A program made the translations under genes and the position numbers. The notes beneath the pieces are model-generated. The model was not told the origin of the DNA and did no database searches. It saw nothing but the letters and a program-made list of their open reading frames with translations. From Apostichopus japonicus (taxonomy: Eukaryota > Echinodermata > Holothuroidea > Aspidochirotida > Stichopodidae), in NCBI RefSeq assembly GCF_037975245.1, contig NC_092567.1:8184714-8248713 (forward strand): 64,000 nt of DNA, in the 5' to 3' direction. How positions within the stretch are numbered: position 1 is the first letter of the stretch; every line of letters begins with the position of its first letter. Positions 10,607-22,854 of this stretch are shown piece by piece.

Positions 10607-13600
10607 CTAAGAGCATTCCAGTTAGGTAAAGGAAGTTTTTTTTGTGTTACGCTCAGGGTTCCTTTGTTTAATGTTCTTTAAACTGTCCTAAGAATACACC
10701 ATAGATGTAGGAACACGGTGCATGTAACAGCTGATACCCAGCTTTACAAAGTAAAGTGGATAAGGCTCAGTGGGGGGGGGGGGGGGGGGGGAGCTGGAAT
10801 AAGTTATGAAAGCGTCCGAAAATGAAATTATTATTTTAAGTTTCATACACCTGGTTACTCGTCCAAATATCGACCTTTTCGAAAATTCTAAATAATGCAC
10901 AAACTTATGTGACTTTAACTACATCTTCTCTGAGTCTCCCGCTAAGCTGTTCCTCACGAGATAATTTAGTAGAGCTTACAAAAACTTCTGTCTAATATAG
11001 CCAAACATTCACTTTATGTGGGCAAATGTGTTGTTACACTAACTACAACTGTCTATTAGACTGATCAATGATGATATCGTCAGTAGTGACGTCACTCCAC
11101 CATTAACAATGGGAATCTCGATGTGTCCTTTAAACACAGAACAATCAACAAGGGTACAATGTGTACGAGTCCGAGAAATAATGTTGAGGGTAGGAGATAA
11201 AGAGGTTTGTATGTATTTACATTACTATTAATTAATTTAAATAATGAATGTAGGTAGAATCTTAGTTTAGGTATGTTATTTACAAGGAAATGAAACATTT
11301 AAATGCTCGTGTTGTTTGTAAAGCTACCCGGTTTCAATATGCACAGCTTTATAATACAACGCATTAGTGACGTCATCACAGATCATGAAAGCCAATAATT
11401 TAAAAATAGTAAGAACAGAAAGAGAATAATGTATTTGAAATTACTTTATTGAGATAAATTATGGAGCTACAAGACTGTACAAATCATCGTTATAATCACG
11501 TGATCACACTTCCGATGTTTGGAGAGTATGTCAGTTGTGTAAACTAAGGTTTACATGTTTTGTTTCCAGCCACTTTCTTAGGTATGTTTGTTTTCAACTG
11601 TATTAAGACTAAAGACATTTATCTCTCTTCTTGTCCTTTATGGAGGAGGAAGGTTTGTATAATCTAACATCGTGTTATTATAACTTGACATGCACAATTA
11701 TAACATTGAACAATAACACTGTGCAAATTTCTAAGAAGTTTCAAGAAACTTACAGTAAAGTATATTATCGACAGAAGTGTTGATGGAGATCCAAACCACT
11801 TACATGTAAACAAATATGAATGAAGAAATTATATCAATATAAATTATTTTTTGCCTTGTGGTTTATCTTTCAGATCAATAAGGCCGTGACAAAACTACAA
11901 CTCGACCTAAACAGAATTATCAGCAGCAAATGTATACAATTACAATACTTGTTGAATCGAAATAGAAAAGGCAATTTAAAAAAAAATGTATATGAGATAT
12001 TTTTGTGGATAGTTTAATGTTATCAAAGGGTGCGATGCGGAGTCCCCGGAAGCTGCAGAACTTGTAGTAAAAGTTGTCAGAAAGATGCTTAATCATTGTA
12101 CAGAACGTTTCTCAGAGCCGAAGAGGGGTCGAGGGCCTAACGCCAATGGAAACAGCATCATTTTTAGATATTTCGTGATCTCTTATAGTGAGTTCAACCA
12201 CAAATCTACACATAAAATAAAGCAATTGAATTTCTATGGAATATATTTAAAGCACCGGTTGGTTCCACGTGGGGTAGCCCCTGAAGTTTTTGCAGTTGGT
12301 GATATTCCTTGTTCTCTCGTAGCGAATTTAAAGCACCAAAACATAAAACACATGTTATAAATCAAGTGTAGTCCTCTATTACCAACAGGCTGGTGGGGAT
12401 CCGCTGGATTTAAGCTGCAGCGTTTGCAGATATTTGTCAATCCCTTGAAGAAATTTTGAAAGCAGAAACCTATTTATGTGAAGAACTAAATTGTCAGCGG
12501 ATTGTAGTGCAAGGCCTTGGGGGGGGGGGTCAGGGGTGAAGCCTCTGGAAGCTGCGTTAAATTTATTGGCCTAACATATCCAAATCTGGAAAAATGTAGA
12601 CGTAAGGGAGTAACAGACGGACCGATTGTTTTTATTTACTTCGTTTTTGTATCATAACTCTTACTTTCGTTAATTGTTTACCCCCCGTGATTTATTTCCT
12701 CTATAGAAGTGTCCAAATTAATATTGTCTTAAATTCACGTATAATTATAAATGCATATCATTATCTACTTTCTTTTTCTTTCTAGGCAAACAATTCAAGG
12801 ATGTTAATGTTTGCCAATACATGTAGATTATACTCTTTTCTAGCGCCGATCAAGGGAGTGATGGGGTGTCTCCCCACCCTCACCCCCCCCCCCACCACCA
12901 CTACCACGCAAACCACGTTAAAGCACAATGTTGCGTTTGGACTTACATATTGGACTTAAGTTAAGTCATATAAGTCAAACTATGCCTCTGAAGGTATCAT
13001 TGAAGTCTAAACTTCCCTTTTCCGGGGAAGGACCATGCACATATCCCTCAACCCCTCCACCCCTTATATGATGTCGTCTTTGACGACCCTCTGTTCCGGT
13101 ACACAACTACAGATCGAGTGTCGTATCGTTGCCTTTGTAAAGTCTTTATGATAATTATACCCATCAGAATATTTCAAGTACGGTACATTTAGTACCAACA
13201 GTTCCGATACATGTTTGGTCTCTGTTTTGTTTTCGTTTATTTTTTAATACATTTTGCTGCTATCAGAGAAACAACAATTTCGTTTGCAGAACTTGGAAAA
13301 GAATTAGGCTTAACTTTGCGGCTTTATTCTGCAATTCAGATTGAAAGAATGGTTTAAGGGGAGGTGTGGATGTGTATATATGTGTTTGTTTGTCTTGGAC
13401 AGAGTCCGTGTATATGGTTCCACTACTTTTCGGAAATATATTTAAGGTATCAATTGATTTGATTGATATTCACTAAAACATCTAAAAGAGCTGTGATCTC
13501 GAAAGAGCGAATGCAAGAAATTTGACTTATCTCTTAAATCAACTAAGCTTAGAAATATTAAGTGTTGTTAAATTTATATTGTTCGGTTCGTTGTTTACGA

Positions 13601-13786
13601 TTACAAGACTCTGTTTTGGGTGTCTCCTTCATATAAATTGGCAATCATGTGTTGCTGATTCAGTACTCTATTGTTTGTGAATCAACAACAATCAACCAGT
13701 CAACAGACTTTCACATAGTTGGTAAAGCCTTTAAATAAATGTAAGAAATTTGAAATGTATTTATTATGACTTCATTGTGACAATAC
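10607..13786. other. Intron-like AT-rich region with a 20-bp G run
   Basis: A G tract at about 10771-10790 and several shorter G/C runs (near 12519 and 12884) are the only distinctive features. The stretches near 12030, 12125 and 12510 repeat a GGGGTG-AAGCC-CTGGAAGCTGC-like theme typical of decayed short elements. No convincing gene. Confidence 0.5.
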
Positions 13787-13863
13787 CTTTCACATTTCTT
13801 GATTTCAACGGTGGTGGAATGGATCCAACCGGAGTAGTGTCTGGCAGATCGTATTCAACAAAC
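13787..13863 (-). CDS. Candidate exon (77 nt), proline-rich with EYDLP
   Basis: The minus strand has the acceptor CTTCTCTCCATAG and a donor AAAG|GTATTG around 77 nt. Only one frame is open: incoming phase 2, outgoing phase 1. The peptide runs FVEYDLPDTTPVG, then SIPPPLKSRNVK, with a tyrosine in an acidic context and a PPPLK segment resembling an SH3-binding proline stretch. The incoming phase matches the outgoing phase of the LRR exon at 30473-30681, so the two can be spliced directly (CT + G giving Leu). The GC content is clearly above that of the flanks. The product is not recognised. Confidence 0.55.
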
Positions 13864-15798
13864 CTATGGAGAGAAGTAGAGTAATCATCGTGTAAGATGT
13901 AGAAGACGTAGAGGAATGTCCTCCTAGTCAGGTTTATTGTTTACCAAATCAGTGAAGATAAACGAAGTAAAGAACAAATAACAAGGAAATAAATCACATC
14001 TGATTGATCATTCTGATCAGAATTAATCATCATCACAAGTCTTGTGTTTAAACGATTCTACGCAAAATGAATGAGAATGGAAATAGTATTGTAGATAAAA
14101 ATGATGATAGTTGGAACTGATGTATGTAAATTGTATGTGGTTGATATTGTGAAATGTATAGTTGTCCACATTATCAGAATTGGCTTATCTGTTTATATGT
14201 TTAAAATATCAGTTAATATAAAGTTGTTCAAACATGTAGAAATACAACATTGTACACAACAAACGGAGTAAACAGAGTAATTCCATGTAACAACCGCTTG
14301 CCATTTTCCACTCGGATCACGTGATTTATATCGTATGTTATTTTCGGTAAAGTGATTGATCATATAGATCGTTTTCGTGAACCCTTCTCACTTTAAATGA
14401 GAACTAAAATGTCTTAGATTGTTAGAGCTCAGTGGTAAGGCGTGAAGTCTAGAAATAATGAATCTTAAAGCTGAAATATTGTTTCTTAACAGAATAGTTT
14501 AAGATGCTTCAAATTACATTTTTCGCTGTAATGGCGGGATGAAAAATCTGCAAACACTTGCACTGAAACGGAGGGAGAATGGACGGGAGAGGGGTAGGAG
14601 GTTCGAGGACATATCAACATTCTTTACTCGGCGCAACAACTGGTCCTCCCGGGTGATTTCAGTAAATAGGTAAAACACAAAATGTTGCAATTAAATGAAC
14701 AAGGCAGATATGCCAAGATTCCTTAGTATTTAAGTATTTATTCATTATCACCCTTCATTAATGTTATATTATTGTTCTTTTGTCATTGATCTAAATCAAA
14801 TTGTACAAAATTCTAACATTTTTGTTGAGTTGGTAAGAATTACCTTAACCACTACACATTCGAATCTTCCTATTCAACTATGTTCTCAATGAAGAACTGC
14901 ATGTGTCCCAAATATCAGACTTCCTGTTCATATCAAGAAGTTATTACAACTTCCTGTTCATACTTTATTAAGAAACACACTAACGCGATTTTGGGTGATT
15001 CGCAAAAAGAGCATGTGTCTTTGATTTTACGCAATAAACCACTAGACTCTCAAGTTATGTTAAACCTCTCCAAATGAATACTAAGTGCGTTCTCCTTCAC
15101 GAATTACAGTATTTGAATGCTTTTAACAAAAAGTTTACTTTATACCAGTACTTTTTGATTACATGTTTTATCATAATTATTAGTTTAAGCCAATTAGCAA
15201 TTTTAGACATAAAGGCACTTGCCACGAAAATACAACAAGAGGGCACCTTAATTACAAAAGTGGGAACTGGTAATTTCCATTAACAAACGGAAGACATTTT
15301 TCAGGGTAATCAGAAGAGTGGAGGAGCATATGCCCATAACCCCCCTCCCTACCACGCCCACCGCGCTTTCACGGCTTCGTAATCTCTGACACGGTAAATA
15401 GACTTTTACATTGCAACCATTTTCATGAAGTCTACACTAAGTGTCTTTATACAGATAACTTGAACAAGTAAATATACAAAAATATATGGATCGTGGTGTG
15501 ACATGTAGGGAGTTAACAACACTCGTTTTATCTCTTTTTCACTAATCCGTTGTATTTGTTTGTCATATCTTTCTAAATCCTATTTTTCATGCAAAAGCAA
15601 TGAAAGGTCGACCACACAGATTGCATGGGGCCGATATTAATTAACCGGGCTGGTGGTAGGGGTATAAGGAGGTTGTGGAACATTGAACCTTTATGGTATG
15701 ATTAATCATGATGATTGATATGATTGCTATGAGTTTGGTAAAATACATAAATGTTGTATAAGTAGAATTTCGTTAAAATATCACCCTCCTCTTACAAT
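13864..15798. other. No gene seen
   Basis: AT-rich sequence. A short direct repeat around ACTTCCTGTTCATA occurs at about 14920 and 14950. No coding evidence beyond short chance open frames. Confidence 0.5.
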
Positions 15799-18761
15799 AT
15801 GGCGACTCATCAAGCCAAGCAGTATTTCAGTAACCCAAATGCTGAAACCTTCATACTAAAACCAACAGGTATTCTGTGAGAAGTCCTGCTAATATATAAA
15901 TACACTGTACTGGCTATGAGATAGTATAGGCTTGTATTTGTATAGTTATTACCTTCATTTCAGGACTAGGCCTAAGTCTGGACCTACGTAACTTTATTCC
16001 TACTGTGTGTCATACTCAACCAAGGCCTTCCCTAATCAACGGCCGCTTCTAGTGACTACTTCTACCAAATTCGTGTAATTATGGTGTACGGTAGCTTCTG
16101 AGGACAGACCTAATCAAAGCCACACATTTAAAGTGAAATTATGCATAGACCGCTGTGCTCTTGGGTCAGTACACTTTAGTCTTAGACTCTTAGGCTTGCC
16201 TTCACTTTTAAAAGACTAGGCCTAGGCTATATCACTAGTGGTCTACATGTTCGGAGAATGGCTATTAGTGATTGCCGACAGTGAAAGAAGAGATTGCTTA
16301 AAATTGTAAGTGATGCATTTATTGTAGTGGCCTAGATTAACCTCTGACTCTGGGTGTAAAACTTACCCAGGCTAGGATATTACCAGTTAAGCTTTATCTG
16401 TAAATTTAGGTTATACGCATTGATAATATGAAATTTATTTAAAATAGTTAATCTCAATATAGACTATACTTCAATGTACATTATGGGGGGGGGGGGGGTA
16501 GTTTTTGTCAAACTTCAACAAATTTTGTCTGAAATGAATAAGGCTAAGCCTACCCATGCAATGATATAGGTATAGCCTAGGCCCAGTCACAAATAAGTTT
16601 AATCCACATGAGAAATGTAAAAATGAAACACCACATAACTAGGTCACAGCTTTGCACTCCTAGTGCCATGTTATAAGCCTCACACTATAAAACATAAATA
16701 AGTTTTATTAAATCTCATGTTGTTCTTATTCTACAATTATACTCCCCAGAGGTAGGTTTTGAAGTGCTCACTGTCAGTGAGGCAGATTATATTTCCATAT
16801 TATGCACAGCATATCATGAATTTGGTGTAAATCTCAATAAATTGAACTGCCCATAGCAGGGACTCCTTATAGCATTGATTTTCCGAACATTAAAAAAGGG
16901 ACACATTTACAGTAAGGCATATTATGGTTCCAATATATAACAGCAGATCAAGAAATTGGTGTAAATCTCAATAAACCGAGCTGCCCATAACAGTTTTCCT
17001 TATGGCATTAATTTTCTGAACATTCAAAAAGGGACACATATACAGTTTTCAGGGGAGAGAATGTTTGTATAGATACAAATTAATAAGTATTTAAACATGT
17101 TACAAAACTCAAATAAAGACTGTTAATGTAATTGATTTTGTTTTACTTTGAAACTATTTTCTGAAAAAGATGACCGGCTTCTGTTAGGTGCAGAAATAAA
17201 TACTCTTTTTGCTGTTATGTGTTATTTTTTTGGCAGAAATGGAAGATTTGTACCAAGAGGAGCTACCAGCCATGACAGAGTGCAAGAAACACACAACCTT
17301 GAGCCTTCCATTACCGAAAAATCTGTAGGCTGTAGTTTACTTAGCCCTATGATGGTAAGTGTTGTTCAATGTAATTGCAACTGAATACTGTTGAGTATTA
17401 CTATTAAGTAAACTATCTCTATACACAAGTTGAGCAACTACAACTCACACCATCAAGTCAAAAGTCAGACACAAAAATGAGTTGCAAGGTGATTGATACC
17501 ATGTATAAGTTATGTATGTAGAGGTCAATTGAGGTCACTGCGATCATTGCAATATATCACTATCTCGATCATACTTCCATACACTTCCTCCTATTAAAGT
17601 GTTAAAAAGATATCGATTTATCTTTGCACAAGATTGATCTCTTACTCTCTGCAAATTGTGGAAGCATAACTTGAAGCCACTGCGAAGTCATCAAGTATAT
17701 ATTATATGAATTTTCTGGTGATAGTGAAATTCAGTTAAATTAAATTGCATGTATCTCAGAGATTTCAAAACAGTAAGGCCAAATCAGGACTGTACAAAAT
17801 AATTGTACACTATTCTAAGCATATCCTACATTCTGCATTGCAGATGGCAAGTCTCTGACTTGTAGTTTTATTTCTCCATGGTATAAACAAAAAGTGTGAC
17901 CATGGCCTTCAGTAAGTGTCAGCCTTTTTTTAAATTGTTGTCATAGAGCAGTGAGATACCTTGGCTATCTTGGAAAGGGGGGGGGGGGAGGGGAAGGTTG
18001 GGAGAAGATGTAAACTTTCAGTGAATGTTATTTTACTATATCAAATTTAAACAATTTCACAAATCTTTTGTGGCAGATGAACTTGGCATTTTCTCTTGTC
18101 ACTCTGTTTTGGGGAATTTCAACATCGAAGGGTGCATCCTTGCAATCATTCATACATGTAAAACAAGTAAGTTTGATTTTTTAGACTTATGTGTAATCTA
18201 CATGAAATGTGCTAGCTAATAGCCCACTAATTATTGGTAAAATGGAACCAATTAAGATCTGCTTGCTTGATAGAGAGCTTTCAGTGCTCCTTCTTTCATC
18301 TACCATAAAATGACAACAGAAACAATGTTGAACCAGTATCACACGCTTTGGTTTAAGTGCTTGAAATAACACTCTTGACTCATTTTGCTCCAAGCGACTA
18401 TCGTGTAATGCACATTTACACATTTGACCTTCGCCTATTATACAATTGGTATCTCAAGTTCACGAAAACAGGCTGTGTGAACTCAAATCTCCATTTTCTT
18501 GTTTGTCGAAAAAGATCTGAGGAAACGACCGTGTTACTGCACTTGCTATAAAAGACAGACTACTGCATTTTATCCCTTTTCTACAACTGAAACTGATAAA
18601 AAAAAATAAGGTTTTCAAAAAGTTTGGCACAACTAGTAGACTGAAGAAAGCGATTAATCTTCTTTTTCATTCTAGTTCGTTAACGCACCATTTAATACTT
18701 TATTGTTTCTTTCCTTTCTCAGATTGGTACACACTGGAAGAGGAGAAAAATGAGAAATTGA
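15799..18761 (+). CDS. Predicted four-exon small protein gene, function unknown
   Basis: Exon A 15799-15875 starts ATGGCG (MATHQAKQYFSNPNAE, phase 2 out, donor GTGAGA). Exon B 17237-17354 follows a TTTTTTGGCAG acceptor (phase 2 in, 0 out, donor GTAAGT). Exon C 18077-18166 is 90 nt (acceptor TTGTGGCAG, donor GTAAGT). Exon D starts at 18723 after TTTCCTTTCTCAG and stops at TGA 18759-18761. The lengths 77, 118, 90 and 39 sum to 324 nt: 107 residues plus stop with no internal stop. Exon C contributes a hydrophobic stretch (NLAFSLVTLFWG) that could be a membrane segment; the C-terminus is basic (KRRKMRN). An AATAAA lies at 20037. An alternative donor in exon A (CAG|GTATTC) would switch exon B to a frame with EMEDLYQEELPAM that ends at TAG 17323-17325. 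I do not recognise the product. Confidence 0.45.
16785..17045. repeat. Tandem duplication of about 130 bp
   Basis: Two adjacent copies share the order GGCA(T/G)ATTATAT, AAATTGGTGTAAATCTCAATAAA, GCTGCCCATA, TATGGCATTAATTTTC and AAAAAGGGACACAT. The second begins near 16913. They lie in the first intron of the predicted plus-strand gene, about 190 bp before exon B. Confidence 0.8.
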
Positions 18762-20218
18762 GAGAGGCTACCAAGTGACACAGATTTGCAGTAGTAGAAG
18801 GATGTCTTTGGCTTGGATGATCAAGAATGTGATTGTAGCTGTTTTTATGAGAATTCATCTCTCTGTCCACAATTGATAATACATGTTGGTACAACTTCAA
18901 TGAAACTTGCATAGAGATGGCCTGTGATGAAGAGACATGTGGATGTGCTCAGGAATTTTATGTCAAAGGTCATTTAGGGGTCGGTTTAGTTAATTGTTTT
19001 GAAACGCTTCTTCCTGAGTCCACGGATGGACATGTAGATGTATGCAAAACGTGATCATAATTATGGTCATTCGGGGTCGAAGTTTCAGAAATTTCAGGTT
19101 CAAGGACACTTTGGCCTGTTCTTTAACTACTTAACTGTTAGCTCAAAATCTTTTCAAATTAATCTTTCTTCTGATTATAATAAGCTTAACTTACCACTTT
19201 CTATTGGAGTTAAAATAATTTGCACAATTATGTGAGGTCCAAGGATGAAATTATGACTAAAACATTAATAGTATCGTTGGAAACCTAATCATTGTCTTGC
19301 AGATGTTCGGTTTGCCTGTGCATAGTGTCAACATACAATTGTAATTAAATGAAAAATATTAATTAATTACCAATAAGTAAATAATTAAATTAAGAAAATA
19401 CATTTGGTATTAGGTCATCATTATCAACAACAATGTGAACATAGATCTTCTAAAACCTTCCTAAGTAGCTTAATGGTAGTCAATATAGGTCCTAAATTAT
19501 AGCACGCTATAATGGCAAGAAGTTTCAAAAAGTACCTTCCTGGAGGTCTTTACTCTCCAATTGTGCTCAGATATTGTTAAGGAACACACAAGATGACTGC
19601 ATGGGAAAATTTCCTCAAAGGTTGTAATAAAAACAGTTTAAGAATTCTGACGAAAGGTGACCACATTTGAATATCAAGCATATTTGGGGCTAACACAGCA
19701 TACCATTAAATAAGCTACCAGAAAATAAGCTACTGGCACAGGGCTGAATTTTTTCTTAACAAAGGTTATTGGGAGAGAGGCTTTGATCAAGTTTTTCAAG
19801 TAACAGGTATAGGGTCCATTTCTTGTTCTGTACTGAAAACTGTTCAAGTGACTTTCAAGTTGTATCCATGTGCAAAAGTGCTGATCAAGGTCTTGGTATC
19901 CCTGTTACATTTCACAGTGGATGTCGAGCAATCAGAGTTTCAGCATGTGACGATGGTTATGCTGTAAATATGTCCTCAAAATTTTGATTTCAGTATTGCA
20001 TTTTTTTATAGTAATTCATTGTATAAATATTTGAGGAATAAATTAAACTAAATTGCGAAAGTTCACTTAGTACTCACTCATTAGATGCAAATAAAGTTAG
20101 CTATCAGTAACATTGATGATGTTGGTTTATAATTTATGTTTGCTTTTTCTCAATTTGAATGCATTGCAACTTAAATGGAGAATAAATTGGCATAATAAAT
20201 AGTATTAATAAGGAAAGG
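18762..20218. other. Possible 3' UTR of the plus-strand gene; otherwise no feature
   Basis: No coding sequence seen. The stretch after the predicted TGA runs to an AATAAA hexamer at 20037-20042 followed by AT-rich sequence, compatible with a long 3' UTR and poly(A) site. Confidence 0.35.
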
Positions 20219-21665
20219 GGTTATTGAACCAGGAATGAGGTAGAAAATCAGTTTAATATTAATCAGGATAATGGTGACATCAACCAGGAAATGTTGTTTA
20301 TTTAACCAGAAAGGGGTGGAACATTCTGTGAAATTAAACGGATAGTATTAGCACCGACCAAGGAAAGTGGTCGATTTGACCAGGAAAGAGGTGAAATATT
20401 TCATGATATTAACCAGGATAGTATTAGCACCAACCAGGAAATGTGGGCTAATATCACCAGGAATGAGGTGAATACCCATTGATATTAGCCAGGATGTATT
20501 AGCATCAACCAGGAAATGTTGGCTAATATCACCAGGAATGAGGTGAATACCCATTAATATTAACCAGGACAGTATTAGCATCAACCAGGAAATGTTGGTT
20601 AATAACACCAGGAATGAGGTGAAATACCCATTGATATTAACCAGGATGTATTAGCATCAACCACGAAATGTTGGTTAATATCACCAGGAATGAGGTAAAT
20701 ACCCATTGATATTTACCAGGATAGTATTAGCATCAACCAAGGAAAGTGGTAAATTTGACCAGGAAAGAGGTGAAATATTTCATGATATGAACCAGGATAG
20801 TATAAGCATCAATCAGGAAATGTTGGGCAATATAACCAGGAATGGGGTGAATACCCATTGATATTAACCAGGACAGTATTAGCATCAACCTGGAAATGTT
20901 GGTTTAAAACACCAGGAACGAGGTAAAATACCCATTAATATTAACCAGGTTTTATTAGCATTAACCAGGAAATGTTGGTTAATATCACCAGGAATGAGGT
21001 GAATACCCATTAATATTAACCAGGACAGTATTATCATCAACCAGGAAATGTTGGTTAATAACACCAGGATTGAGGTTAATACCCATTGATATTAACCAGG
21101 ACAGTATTAGCATCAACCAGGAAATGTTGGTTAATATCACCAGGAATGAGGTGAATACCCATTGATATTAACCAGGACAGTATTAGCATCAACCAGGAAA
21201 TGTTGGTTAATAACACTATAGGAATGAGGTGAAATACCTATTGATATTAACCAGTATGTATTAGCATCAGCCAGGAAATGTTGGTTCATATCACCAGGAA
21301 TGAGGTGAATACCCATTGATATTAACCAGGACAGTATTAGCATCAACCAGGAAATGTTGGTTAATATCACCAGGAATGAGGTGAATACCCATTAATATTA
21401 ACCAGGACAGTATTAGCATCAACCAGGAAATAATGGTTAATATCATCAGGAAAGAGGTGAAATGCCCGATGACCAGGACAGTGTAAAATTTCCCCACGAA
21501 ATTTAACCAGGCTTTCCTGGTTATATCTACCAGGATTTTGTTAAAAATCTCATTCACCAAGCAATTTGGTGAAAATCACCAGGATATATTGGGTAGCATA
21601 TAACGCAACTCCTGGTGATAATTTCACCAGGAACTGGTGAAATTTCACCAGTTTTTTTTAGAGTG
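20219..21665. repeat. ACCAGGA-rich minisatellite ending in a CACTA-like terminus
   Basis: About 1.25 kb of tandem sequence in which ACCAGGA recurs roughly every 20-25 bp, organised into larger blocks of about 75 bp (CACCAGGAATGAGGTGAATA, CCATTGATATTAACCAGGA, AGTATTAGCATCAACCAGGA, AATGTTGGTTAATAT). From about 21480 the unit changes and ends in two nested inverted repeats around CCTGGTGATAATTTCACCAGG and CTGGTGAAATTTCACCAG, followed by TTTTTTTTAGAGTG at 21652-21665. Read from the other strand this is CACTCTAAAAAAAACTGG, the start expected of a CACTA (EnSpm-type) element. I could not find the matching left terminus. Confidence 0.8.
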
Positions 21666-22854
21666 TATTGTCTGTAAGGCTCTTTACTACAGCAAGTTGA
21701 GTTTTGTGAGCATGCAATGAAATTATCTGGATTAACCGGTAACAGATAGTGCATAATATCCAATTAATATGTTCTAGTCTGGCTCAGTATCACCTTATAC
21801 CTGCATTGTACAGCCTTATGTAAAACACCACGCCGGCCAATGGAAGGAAAATATTTATGTTACGTACCTTGTATCTCAATAGCATAATAAACGTCTATTT
21901 ACCAAACTGTAACAATTTTTGTTTTCATGTAAATGGTTTTTATTTCAATAGTTTGTTTTCTGCATCTATTCATTGACTGGTTGAAAGATGCGCTTTGGAA
22001 TATTTCATTAATATTTTTTATAATGTTAGGGCTATAGCGGACATAACAACTCAATGTACACATGTAGGCAATATAACGGAAGTATTGCTGAACTTTTAAT
22101 AATTTATATTGCTACAGCATTGAAAATGATTCATTTAAGGTTATATTTTAAGAAAAGGGGTTTTCCCGTTTAGGCCCCTCCCAGCGGACGCAAGTTATAT
22201 TTGGAGCCCACCCCCAACCTTTCGCCTCCTTCCCATAGATAAAAATAGGAAAAAGGGTAGACAATATATGGTGCTGTAAAAAGTCATATGTCCATGTCAA
22301 AAAAAAAAAAACATTTTCGCAGGCTAACCCCCCACCCCCCTTAAAAAATAAATGGTAGGCCTACAACATATTTGGGTGTAAATCTAAACACATTTTATTC
22401 GAAAATGTATTTGGCCCAAAAAGATTTGTCCAAAAGAAAATTGAGCACAAACACATTTCAAATTGGAAAGCGAGGGTTGGGGAGGGGGAGGGGGGTCGGC
22501 TCAGTACAAACCTTTGTTTGAAATTTCAAGTTTGAAAGTTGAAATTGATAACCCTATTGTTTGAATGACGGTACAATCCCTTCGAAACAGGTTCTATTTA
22601 CAATACAAGTTTTGTATGGGTATGGATTTCGAACGCTTTCGCTCAATTCCATTCAGTAGTTCTGCGATACTTTGCAGGAATTTAGTTTCGTTCTTAATAA
22701 AAACAAAAGATATCAAATGAATATAATTTTCTAAATAATTACGACATGATAATCGACAATAAAATGATTTATTACTTTGTGGCGGCAAAAAGTACATATT
22801 TAGATAATTCCTTCAAATACTTGTATTACTTGCTGTTCTACGATATTTCGATTC
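21666..22854. other. No gene; short-element debris
   Basis: The segment 22150-22500 contains C-rich and G-rich patches (CCCCCACCCCCCTT, GGGGAGGGGGAGGGGGG) of the type seen at short-element borders. No protein-like frame. Confidence 0.45.

Noticed and set aside
12665-12700. 36-nt minus-strand segment with good acceptor (ACTTCTATAG) and donor (GTAAGAG)
   Set aside because: Stops in all three frames. Kept as a warning that splice-like pairs around multiples of three arise by chance. It could only be a terminal exon (phase 1 after 13787 gives a short end with a stop).
20348-21560. Open frames with repeated HLIPGDI and NQHFLVDANT peptides
   Set aside because: Translation of the ACCAGGA minisatellite; frames are kept open by repeat unit length.
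21866-21892. 27-nt minus-strand segment TFIMLLRYK before a good donor GTACGT
   Set aside because: Acceptor lacks a pyrimidine tract and no neighbouring exon matches.
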